In this document: one piece after another, positions 1-5,568 of the stretch
How the letters are laid out: each line of letters opens with the position of its first letter
Position numbering within the stretch: the stretch's first letter is position 1
Assembly (NCBI GenBank): GCA_003153655.1
Contig: PMAK01000276.1
Span: forward strand, 7,471 to 13,038
Length of the DNA stretch: 5,568 bases
Origin: Phycisphaerales bacterium
Lineage (GTDB): Bacteria > Planctomycetota > Phycisphaerae > Tepidisphaerales > Tepidisphaeraceae
Direction of reading: 5' to 3'
Position numbers and translations under genes: made by a program
Notes under the pieces: model-generated
What the model was told of the DNA's origin: nothing
Seen by the model: the letters and a program-made list of their open reading frames with translations, nothing else
Databases searched by the model: none

Positions 1-883
1 GCACCTTTTGGCTCGGCGCTTTGTTCGCGACCAACTGGCCTTTCCGTACAGTTCCCGGGCTGAATTTCTTATCTTCCGGGTTCTCCGCATAACCGATCAG
101 GAAATGCAGCCGCTTTTCCTCACCGGGCGATAGTTCCAGATCGATCTGATGCACGCCAATCGGCTGCCAGCCATACGCAATACTATTGGTGCACTTCCCC
201 GCGACAACCGCCCGCGGGGCATCCAATCCCTCATGTATGCCGACAAATGCGTTACGCGACGTATCGAATCCTGCCGTTGGCACGGACGAGGAAAAATACG
301 CGTAATGATTCCGCCGCTCGCGGTATTCCGTCACGTGATAAATCGCCTGCGGCTCAACCTCAACTTGTCCCGTGGAATAGTTCCGCTGAAAATTGCTCGC
401 ATCATCCATCGCATCCCAAAGACACCACTCGATAAAGCCGAAGAGTTGCACCCGCTTTGGCTGCGCCGAAGTGTTGCGCACGCGCACATCCCAAACCTCG
501 CACGTCCGCCCCAGCGGCACAAAATGCCGCGTGGTGACGGCAATCCCATTCCGCTCGCCAATAATCTGCGTATAGCCCATTCCATGACGGCATTCGTATC
601 GATCCAGCTTCGCGCGGATCGGCTTCCACGTCGGACTCCAGATATCCTTGCCATCGCGGATGTAAAGATATCGCCCGTTGGAATCAAGCGGCACATTGTT
701 GTACCGATATCGCGTCAAACGCCGCAGCTTCGCATCGCGGTAGAAGGAATATCCGCCGGCCGTATTGGAAATAATCCCAAAAAATTCCTCGCACCCCAGA
801 TAGTTAAGCCATGGCAGCGGCGTATCCGGGCGGGTGATTACGTATTCGCGATTGGCGTCGTCAAAATGTCCATAAGGATTCAT
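1..883 (-). CDS. Cellobiose phosphorylase (GH94), N-terminal part, cut by window edge
   Basis: Reading the minus strand from an ATG at 883 gives 294 codons, open to the left edge. The protein begins with YGHFDD (4-9), then EYVITRPDTPLPW (13-25), FFGIISNTAGGYSFYRD (34-50), LRRLTRYRYNN (53-63), NFQRNYSTGQVEVE (164-177) and TEYRERRNHY (185-194). These are the hallmarks of the N-terminal beta-sandwich domain of GH94 cellobiose phosphorylases, and they fit better than chitobiose phosphorylase. Family enzymes are about 800 residues, so roughly a third is present; the (alpha/alpha)6 catalytic domain with the general-acid Asp lies outside. The known reaction is cellobiose plus phosphate to alpha-glucose 1-phosphate plus glucose. 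No signal peptide is seen, so it should be cytoplasmic. The start is chosen because family members begin almost directly with YGHFDD. No Shine-Dalgarno precedes it. It diverges from the hydrolase gene at 965. Cellobiose specificity is inferred from similarity; other beta-glucosyl disaccharides remain possible. Confidence 0.9.
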   Translation of the reverse strand, partial: MNPYGHFDDANREYVITRPDTPLPWLNYLGCEEFFGIISNTAGGYSFYRDAKLRRLTRYRYNNVPLDSNGRYLYIRDGKDIWSPTWKPIRAKLDRYECRHGMGYTQIIGERNGIAVTTRHFVPLGRTCEVWDVRVRNTSAQPKRVQLFGFIEWCLWDAMDDASNFQRNYSTGQVEVEPQAIYHVTEYRERRNHYAYFSSSVPTAGFDTSRNAFVGIHEGLDAPRAVVAGKCTNSIAYGWQPIGVHQIDLELSPGEEKRLHFLIGYAENPEDKKFSPGTVRKGQLVANKAPSQKV

Positions 884-890
884 GCCCGGG

Positions 891-920
891 ATATTACACA
901 CAGAGTCCACCCCGCGGCAA
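891..920 (-). promoter_or_regulatory. Possible promoter of the GH94 gene
   Basis: On the minus strand, TTGCCG (920-915, four of six matches to the -35 consensus) is followed after 18 bp by TAATAT (896-891). The expected transcription start would be at about 884, directly next to the ATG at 883, giving a leaderless or nearly leaderless mRNA. That agrees with the lack of a ribosome binding site. A perfect TTGACA also exists on this strand at 936-931, but no -10 lies at the right distance from it. This is pattern matching only. Confidence 0.3.
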
Positions 921-929
921 AGTTCATGC

Positions 930-957
930 TTGTCAATTAGGGGAGTGATTAGGACAA
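930..957. repeat. Inverted repeat TTGTC/GACAA with internal ATTAGG direct repeat
   Basis: TTGTC at 930-934 and its complement GACAA at 953-957 flank an 18-bp stretch. ATTAGG occurs twice here in direct orientation, at 936-941 and 948-953, 12 bp apart. The cluster sits between two divergent genes and overlaps the -35 and -10 candidates of the plus-strand gene, where a dimeric regulator could act. The arms are only 5 to 6 bp, so chance occurrence is quite possible. Confidence 0.3.
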
Positions 958-958
958 T
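930..958 (+). promoter_or_regulatory. Possible promoter of the dienelactone-hydrolase-like gene
   Basis: TTGTCA (930-935, five of six to the -35 consensus), a 17-bp spacer, then GACAAT (953-958, four of six to the -10 consensus). Transcription would begin at about 965, the A of the start codon, giving a leaderless message. The AGGA at 951-954 could instead be a Shine-Dalgarno sequence 10 nt before the ATG. That reading is incompatible with this promoter, because AGGA overlaps the -10 and would not be transcribed. The -35 overlaps a perfect TTGACA on the other strand (936-931). Confidence 0.3.
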
Positions 959-964
959 CGCGGT

Positions 965-1795
965 ATGACCAAGAAATTGCTCGTCGCGGCAGCGATATTG
1001 CTGGGAATGATCTCGGTGTCCTTGGCGGAGAGTCCGTCGACCCAGCCGGCCATTCCCGCGTCCGGAACCGGGGCGAAAGATGCCCTCGCTGCTTCTCCGC
1101 GGCATGGAGAATGGGTGGACGTCCCGATGGGAGACGTGAAAATTCATACATGGGTCGTATATCCCGAGCGTAAAGACAAAGCCCCGGTCGTCCTCGTAAT
1201 CCATGAAATCTTCGGCATGTCTGATTGGGTCCAATCGCTGGCCGACCAAGTTGCGGCCGAGGGATACATCGCCGTCGCGCCGGATATGCTCTCGGGGCTC
1301 GGGCCTGACGGCGGCGGAACGGAATCCCTTGGCGATAAAGTTGGCCAAAACATTCGCAAACTTTCTCTCGATGATCAGGTAAAGCGATTGGATGCCGTGC
1401 GAGACTACGCCATCGCATTGCCGTCAGCGACCGACAAGACCGCAAGCATCGGCTTCTGCTGGGGAGGCGGCGTGAGCTTCGCCTACGCAACGCGCCAGCC
1501 AAAACTCAATGCCGCCGTGGTCTTTTACGGCACGCCACCGAAAAATGACGCGCTGGCGAATATCCGCTGCCCCGTGCTGGGATGTTACGGCGGCGACGAT
1601 GCTCGCGTCTCATCGACCGTCGACAGTACGGTGAAAGCCATGAACGATCTGCACAAGCAATATGATCCGCACATTTTCGACGGCGCGGGCCACGGATTCA
1701 TGAGACAACAACAGGGACGCAACGGAGCCAACCTCAAAGCCGCTCAGCAAGCCTGGACCCTGACGGTTGAATTTCTGAAGAAGAATCTGCAATAG
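965..1795 (+). CDS. Exported dienelactone hydrolase family protein
   Basis: A 276-residue alpha/beta hydrolase. Residues 1-21 form a Sec signal peptide: KK, a hydrophobic stretch at 5-19, and probable cleavage after SLA (21), so the mature enzyme is periplasmic or extracellular. The nucleophile elbow GFCWGG (163-168) gives Cys165, the cysteine typical of dienelactone hydrolases in place of serine. HEIFG (80-84) supplies the family Glu (Glu81). The Asp is Asp211 or Asp212 in GGDDARV, and Asp212 has the family spacing to His243 in GAGHGF. Arg247, four residues after the His, matches the carboxylate-binding Arg of Pseudomonas dienelactone hydrolase. Family enzymes hydrolyse lactones or esters; classic ones are cytoplasmic and open dienelactone in chlorocatechol breakdown. 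An exported homologue beside sugar genes probably has another substrate, which I cannot name. The gene is intact, diverges from the GH94 gene and converges with the epimerase gene. Confidence 0.88.
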   Translation: MTKKLLVAAAILLGMISVSLAESPSTQPAIPASGTGAKDALAASPRHGEWVDVPMGDVKIHTWVVYPERKDKAPVVLVIHEIFGMSDWVQSLADQVAAEGYIAVAPDMLSGLGPDGGGTESLGDKVGQNIRKLSLDDQVKRLDAVRDYAIALPSATDKTASIGFCWGGGVSFAYATRQPKLNAAVVFYGTPPKNDALANIRCPVLGCYGGDDARVSSTVDSTVKAMNDLHKQYDPHIFDGAGHGFMRQQQGRNGANLKAAQQAWTLTVEFLKKNLQ

Positions 1796-1799
1796 TGAG

Positions 1800-1826
1800 A
1801 AAAACGCGGCGGACTATTTTGCGCCG
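1800..1826 (-). terminator. Weak terminator candidate after the epimerase gene
   Basis: On the minus strand CGGCG (1826-1822) can pair with CGCCG (1811-1807) across a 10-nt loop. Two bases follow, then TTTTT (1804-1800). The loop contains the epimerase stop codon at 1816-1814. A five-pair stem with a large loop is weak, but this is the only terminator-like structure between the two convergent genes. Confidence 0.3.
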
Positions 1827-3136
1827 GCAAGGCTGCGAAGTCTGGCCGAGACATTGAACATCGCCCGGGCCTGATGATAGCAGTCCGTCCAAATGTCGCT
1901 CTTTGAGTGCGGCACCGGACTTCCATCATTATTAACTCGCGGGTACCACCCGCCATTCACTTTATCGATCCCGTATTGATTAATCCAATTCCACTGCTGA
2001 ATAAACGCGTTCCAATATCGCGGCGTCTCCCGCCCATACCGTTCGTGCATTAAAAGCAGCGCGTTGAGCCACTCCGCTTCCACCCACCACTCCCTCTGAT
2101 CGGCATATTCCCCGCCCGAAACTCCGCCCGCGTTGTAGAGACCGCCGCGCTCGTGATCGAGGCCATATTGCAGCGAATGATCCACCAGTCGCCGGGCCTT
2201 AAGCCAGGTTGTCTGGTCGTCCGGAATGCCCAGCGCGGCTGCGGCTTCGGTAAGCAAATAGGCCGTCTCAACATCATGTCCATAAGAATCTTCCGTCGGG
2301 CGCGGCTTCCAATCGGCGGTGAAAAACAAAACCAGGTGCCCCGGCTCGGCATATATTTTATCGCGAACGATCTCGAACATTTCCTGAAGCCGCGATCGCA
2401 CGGTCGGGTCTGGCCACACTTCATACAGCGCCGTCAGCGCTTCCAGCACATGAATGCTGGTGTTCATCGACTTCCCGTTGGCGCCGGCTCCGATGGGGTC
2501 GGCGTCGTCAACTGAATTTGCGTCTGCCGGATCATCCAGAACTACTTCCAGATATCCGCCGTTCTTTGCATCATGTCCATGCTCGTCGTACCAGCGGAAG
2601 GCTTTCTTCGCCAAATCGAGCGCGGCGGCATCATGCGTGGCTCTATAGCAAACGGCTGCCCCAAAAATTCCAAACGCGTTGCCATACCCCTGCTTTCGAG
2701 CGCCTAGCGCGCCGACGGGATTGCCGTCATCGTCAACCGCCCAGAAAAATCCGCCCTTCTTTTGGTCCCACATTTTGTCAGCAAGAAATGCCAAGCCATG
2801 GCGCGACTGTGCGAGATACATCTCAGCCTTTGTCGGGAAACGCATCGCCGCCTCGGCCGAAGTCCATGTCAGCCGGGATTCGTAGACGATTCCCTTGGAA
2901 TCGCTGGCCGCAGGCGTCCAGTCCTCGCCGAAATCCTGAAAAAATCCGCCGTGCGGATCAAACGCCACCGGGAACCATTTATCCAGAATGTCCCGGTGAA
3001 GATTGGTTTCAACTTCTGCGGCCAGACGAAGAAAAACCTCCGGCGTGGGCTGGGTGGACGGGGCGGATTGCTCAGCCATGAGGCGTTCCGTAGCGAACAT
3101 CAGTAAGCCAAAAGTGAATAGACCCGCGAGTCTCAT
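1814..3136 (-). CDS. Exported AGE-family epimerase, cellobiose 2-epimerase-like
   Basis: A 440-residue protein from the ATG at 3136. Residues 1-21 form a signal peptide (MR, hydrophobic 3-15, cleavage after LMA). The remainder aligns along its length with cellobiose 2-epimerases of the (alpha/alpha)6-barrel AGE superfamily: GGFF (63-66), ESRLTW with Arg88, NTSIHVLE (His229, Glu232), SYGHDVE (His287, Glu290), EWWVEAEW (Trp350, Trp351, Glu353) and CYHQAR (His421, Arg424). His287 and His421 match the two catalytic histidines. The known reaction is reversible C2 epimerisation of the reducing-end glucose of cellobiose or similar beta-1,4 disaccharides to mannose. Characterised enzymes are about 390-410 residues and cytoplasmic, so export is odd. 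Start: longer in-frame starts exist at 3172 (ATG, behind GGGGAG) and 3190 (GTG). I prefer 3136 because it gives a normal signal peptide and lies beyond a terminator-like hairpin that covers 3172. N-acylglucosamine or a mannose isomerase substrate is an alternative. Confidence 0.87.
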   Translation of the reverse strand: MRLAGLFTFGLLMFATERLMAEQSAPSTQPTPEVFLRLAAEVETNLHRDILDKWFPVAFDPHGGFFQDFGEDWTPAASDSKGIVYESRLTWTSAEAAMRFPTKAEMYLAQSRHGLAFLADKMWDQKKGGFFWAVDDDGNPVGALGARKQGYGNAFGIFGAAVCYRATHDAAALDLAKKAFRWYDEHGHDAKNGGYLEVVLDDPADANSVDDADPIGAGANGKSMNTSIHVLEALTALYEVWPDPTVRSRLQEMFEIVRDKIYAEPGHLVLFFTADWKPRPTEDSYGHDVETAYLLTEAAAALGIPDDQTTWLKARRLVDHSLQYGLDHERGGLYNAGGVSGGEYADQREWWVEAEWLNALLLMHERYGRETPRYWNAFIQQWNWINQYGIDKVNGGWYPRVNNDGSPVPHSKSDIWTDCYHQARAMFNVSARLRSLAGAK

Positions 3137-3153
3137 CGATGCGTACTCGCAAT

Positions 3154-3184
3154 AAAAAAAGAGACGGCCCATGCCGCTCCCCTT
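3154..3184 (-). terminator. Intrinsic terminator-like hairpin with T7 tract
   Basis: On the minus strand GAGCGGC (3179-3173) pairs with GCCG (3168-3165) and CTC (3163-3161), with one bulged T at 3164 and an ATGG tetraloop (3172-3169). TTTTTTT follows at 3160-3154. The AAGGG just before the stem could extend pairing into the T tract through A-U and G-U pairs. It begins about 55 nt after the oxidoreductase stop, so it may be that gene's terminator. It also lies downstream of a promoter-like pair (3225-3197) and upstream of the epimerase start, so it may act as an attenuator. It would bury the GGGGAG and ATG of the alternative start at 3172. Confidence 0.55.
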
Positions 3185-3196
3185 GAACACGCGGGG

Positions 3197-3225
3197 ATCA
3201 TAGAAGCAAAGTTAAACAGTCACAA
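3197..3225 (-). promoter_or_regulatory. Sigma70-like promoter candidate upstream of the epimerase
   Basis: On the minus strand TTGTGA (3225-3220, four of six) is followed after exactly 17 bp by TATGAT (3202-3197, five of six). It is the best promoter match in the window and lies just after the oxidoreductase stop at 3237. The expected start of transcription is at about 3190, giving a leader of about 54 nt to the ATG at 3136 that contains the whole hairpin at 3184-3154. Confidence 0.45.
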
Positions 3226-3236
3226 GTTTATCCGGT

Positions 3237-5543
3237 TCACTTGGAAACCGCGTTCGATGAGGGTTCGCACGACTGCTCAAGTGTGATCACAACCGATTTA
3301 GAAGCAGGCTGATTACTCCCGTCAGCTACGCTGTTTACGGCAACCAATACATTCGCCTCCGGAAAATAAGCGGCTGCGCATCCCGGAGGTATCGGATAGC
3401 TCACAACCTTGAACCGGCTGGCACGCCGCTCACGCCCCTCCGCATCATTGATCAGATCAACCAATTGTCCTTCACGTAGCCCGTGCTCCCGGATATCTCC
3501 CGAATTGAGAAATACCACGCGCCGGCCCCCAAATACGCCACGATATCGATCATTCTGGCCATAAATTGTCGTGTTGAACTGATCGTGGCTGCGAATAGTC
3601 GTCAGCAAAAGTTCGCCCGCCTTCAGTTCATTTGCAGGAATCGGATGAACGACAAACAGCGCCCGTTCCGATGGCGTGGTGAACTTCCCATCACGCGGAC
3701 CATTCGGCAAATAAAACCCGCCCGGATGACGGATACGCACGTTGTATTGCTCAAACCCTGGAACCACATGCTCGATGTGATCGCGGATGCGATCGTAATT
3801 GTCCGCCAGTCCCTTCCAATCAACCGTGGAACGTTTGCCAAGCGTTGCATGTGCAAGACGCGTAACGATGGCTGGCTCGCTGAGAAGTTGCGGCGACGCC
3901 GGCTCCAGCACGCCGCGCGAGCGATGCACATTTCCCATCGAATCCTCAACGCTGACGATCTGCTCGCCCGTTTTCTGCAAATCATGCTCAGTGCGGCCCA
4001 GACACGGCAGAATCAGGGCCAGCCGCCCGTGCGTCACATGCGAGCGATTGATCTTTGTCGAAACATGGACCGTGAGCTGGCATTGCTTCAGCGCCTCTGC
4101 CGTCCAATCGGTATCCGGAGTTGCCGAAAGAAAATTTCCGCCCATGGCGATAAAAACCTTCACCTGCCCTTCGTGCATCGCCTTGATGGCTTGCACCGTA
4201 TCAAACCCATGTCGCGCCGGCGGCGAGAAATTAAACTCGCTGCCAAGCGCCCGCATGAAGTGATCATCCATTTTCTCCCAGATCCCGACCGTACGATCGC
4301 CCTGAACGTTACTATGGCCGCGAACAGGACAAAGCCCCGCTCCGCGCCGCCCGATCTGTCCGCGCAGCAACGCGAAATTGGCGATCGTCTGCACGTTGGC
4401 GACGCCATTCTTATGTTGCGTGATTCCCATCGCCCAGCAGCAAATCATCCGCTTTGACTCGATGGCGATCTGCGCGGCCTGGCGAAGTTGCTCCATCGAA
4501 AGTCCGCTGCCCTTGAGAATCGCCGGCCAATCTTCAGCTTTCAGATCGTGGGCGAAATTCTCAAATCCTTCCGTACGTTCGCGAATAAACGCATGATCGA
4601 GCACTGTCCCGCCCGCGCGCTCGTCCTCTTCCAGCATGATCCGCATGATCCCCTTGATCGCCGCCACGTCGCCATTGATCCGCACTGGAAGAAACAACGA
4701 TGCGATCGGCGTTCCCGGTCCGAGCAGGTGCAGCACCTCCTGCGGATGCTTAAAGCGAATCAACCCCGCCTCCGGCAATGGATTGACGCTGACGATCTTG
4801 CATCCGTTTCGCGCCGCTTTCTGCAGCGATGTCAGCATGCGCGGATGATTCGTCCCAGGGTTTTGCCCGATCACGAAGATTGCGTCCGCCTCTTCAAAAT
4901 CTTCCAGCTTTACCGTCCCTTTGCCGATGCCGATGCTCTGCTTGAGTCCCGTTCCGCTCGATTCGTGGCACATATTCGAGCAATCTGGCAGATTGTTCGT
5001 CCCGAACTGCCGCGCAAAAAGCTGGTACAAAAACGCGGCCTCGTTGCTCGTTCGGCCGGAGGTATAGAACGAAGCCTCATCCGGCGACGACAGCCCGTTC
5101 AATTCCGCCGCGATCAGTGCAAATGCCGCATCCCATTCGATTGGCTCGTAATGATCGCTTCCCGCGCGCAGGACCATCGGATGCGTGATTCGGCCTTGGT
5201 GATCGAGCCACATGTCGCTCTGGGCCGCGAGGTCCGCGACGGAATGCTTTGCAAAAAACTCCGGCGTCACGCGGGCGAGGGTGGCCTCGGCGGCGACAGC
5301 CTTCGCGCCGTTTTCGCAGAATTCAGCCGCGGAGCGATCCCCATCCGGGTCCGGCCATGCACAACTCGGGCAGTCAAATCCGTCTTTCTGATTGAGACTG
5401 GTCAGCGTGCGAAGCGTCCGCCGAGCGCCCATCTCGCCCAAGCCGGATTGAAGCGTCTTCAATATCGCTGGAATGCCCCCGGCTATATGTGCCGGGTGTG
5501 CGATTTTCGGATCGGTCTCGTCTTGGGAGGGTTTGTCTTGCAT
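3237..5543 (-). CDS. FdhF/YdeP family molybdopterin-dependent oxidoreductase
   Basis: A 768-residue protein from the ATG at 5543, matching the roughly 760 residues of E. coli YdeP. It resembles a formate dehydrogenase alpha subunit. The N-terminal iron-sulfur region has CPSCAWPD (Cys58, Cys61) and EFCENGAK (Cys76). DCSNMCHESSG (187-197) places Cys192 where FdhF has its selenocysteine Mo ligand, followed by His193. Cofactor-binding stretches follow: GQNPGTNHPR (226-235), GITQHKNGVANV (373-384), GRRGAGLCPVRGHSN (398-412) and AMGGN (466-470). A C-terminal molybdopterin-dinucleotide-binding domain lies at about 640-755 (TTIRSHDQFNTTIYG, NSGDI). No Tat or Sec signal is seen, so it should be cytoplasmic, binding bis-MGD and probably one Fe-S cluster. 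Substrate and redox partner are unknown; E. coli YdeP is linked to acid resistance. The frame stays open to the right edge with a TTG at 5567, but 5543 fits the family. No fdhD or mob gene is visible. Confidence 0.9.
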   Translation of the reverse strand: MQDKPSQDETDPKIAHPAHIAGGIPAILKTLQSGLGEMGARRTLRTLTSLNQKDGFDCPSCAWPDPDGDRSAAEFCENGAKAVAAEATLARVTPEFFAKHSVADLAAQSDMWLDHQGRITHPMVLRAGSDHYEPIEWDAAFALIAAELNGLSSPDEASFYTSGRTSNEAAFLYQLFARQFGTNNLPDCSNMCHESSGTGLKQSIGIGKGTVKLEDFEEADAIFVIGQNPGTNHPRMLTSLQKAARNGCKIVSVNPLPEAGLIRFKHPQEVLHLLGPGTPIASLFLPVRINGDVAAIKGIMRIMLEEDERAGGTVLDHAFIRERTEGFENFAHDLKAEDWPAILKGSGLSMEQLRQAAQIAIESKRMICCWAMGITQHKNGVANVQTIANFALLRGQIGRRGAGLCPVRGHSNVQGDRTVGIWEKMDDHFMRALGSEFNFSPPARHGFDTVQAIKAMHEGQVKVFIAMGGNFLSATPDTDWTAEALKQCQLTVHVSTKINRSHVTHGRLALILPCLGRTEHDLQKTGEQIVSVEDSMGNVHRSRGVLEPASPQLLSEPAIVTRLAHATLGKRSTVDWKGLADNYDRIRDHIEHVVPGFEQYNVRIRHPGGFYLPNGPRDGKFTTPSERALFVVHPIPANELKAGELLLTTIRSHDQFNTTIYGQNDRYRGVFGGRRVVFLNSGDIREHGLREGQLVDLINDAEGRERRASRFKVVSYPIPPGCAAAYFPEANVLVAVNSVADGSNQPASKSVVITLEQSCEPSSNAVSK

Positions 5544-5568
5544 TGCCGCCTGGATGGAAAACCGCAAA

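Noticed and set aside
885..890. CCCGGG palindrome just before the GH94 start codon
   Set aside because: A six-base GC palindrome is common by chance in GC-rich DNA and shows no link to a known site.
149..940. A 263-codon plus-strand open frame antisense to the GH94 gene
   Set aside because: The minus strand across it reads as an uninterrupted, strongly recognisable GH94 domain. The plus-strand product is Arg- and His-rich, resembles no family, and would run into the intergenic promoter region.
933..1502. A 189-codon minus-strand open frame over the hydrolase gene
   Set aside because: It lies opposite the hydrolase signal peptide and catalytic core, and its product is Arg/Ser/Pro-rich as expected of a shadow frame.
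2518..3081. A 187-codon plus-strand open frame inside the epimerase gene
   Set aside because: It is antisense to conserved epimerase motifs, and its composition is that of a shadow frame.
3137..3190. Longer epimerase N-terminus starting at GTG 3190 or ATG 3172
   Set aside because: These starts put an atypical stretch with Phe, Tyr, Cys and Glu before the signal peptide, and they lie in or before the terminator-like hairpin. The GGGGAG before 3172 is only 4 bases from the ATG. The 3172 start cannot be fully excluded.
3483..4457. A 324-codon plus-strand open frame inside the oxidoreductase gene
   Set aside because: It is fully antisense to conserved YdeP-family sequence, including the cofactor-binding stretches. 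Its product is basic and low in recognisable motifs. Long antisense frames are expected in GC-rich coding DNA.
5544..5567. An 8-residue extension of the oxidoreductase from TTG at 5567
   Set aside because: The ATG at 5543 gives a normal family N-terminus. The extension reads through what is more likely the leader, although the frame stays open to the edge.

Overview
The window holds four protein-coding genes packed with very little spacing. From left to right they are: the N-terminal third of a cellobiose phosphorylase (GH94, minus strand, running off the left edge); an exported dienelactone-hydrolase-family protein (plus strand); an exported AGE-superfamily epimerase most like cellobiose 2-epimerase (minus strand); and a FdhF/YdeP-type molybdopterin oxidoreductase (minus strand, essentially complete at the right edge). 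I see no tRNA, rRNA, CRISPR array, insertion sequence or phage gene.

Organism: the DNA is moderately GC-rich by eye, and the coding strand switches gene by gene. The proteins suggest a heterotrophic Gram-negative polysaccharide user. Both exported proteins begin their mature part with the same PSTQP stretch. From memory, Ser/Thr-Gln-Pro-rich mature N-termini are common in Planctomycetota, especially Phycisphaerae-like lineages. I therefore favour a planctomycete or relative, but this is inference and not a secure placement.

Layout: the GH94 gene (start 883) and the hydrolase gene (start 965) diverge from an 81-bp gap. That gap carries overlapping promoter-like hexamers, an inverted repeat and a direct repeat. 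The hydrolase (stop 1795) and the epimerase (stop 1814) converge with 18 bp between them. The oxidoreductase (stop 3237) lies upstream of the epimerase on the same strand. The roughly 100 bp between them holds a good sigma70-like promoter and then a GC-rich hairpin ending in seven T (minus strand), which looks like an intrinsic terminator. The hairpin is either the oxidoreductase terminator or an attenuator in the epimerase leader.

How the genes may work together: cellobiose phosphorylase cleaves cellobiose with phosphate in the cytoplasm, giving glucose 1-phosphate and glucose. A cellobiose 2-epimerase interconverts cellobiose and glucosyl-mannose. Two beta-glucan/mannan disaccharide enzymes side by side suggest a small sugar-use locus. 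However, the epimerase carries a signal peptide and the phosphorylase does not, so they would act in different compartments. The hydrolase substrate and the oxidoreductase substrate cannot be read from the sequence, and nothing here ties the oxidoreductase to sugar metabolism. The unusual points are the exported epimerase, the promoter-hairpin-gene order in front of it, and -10-like hexamers lying directly against start codons.
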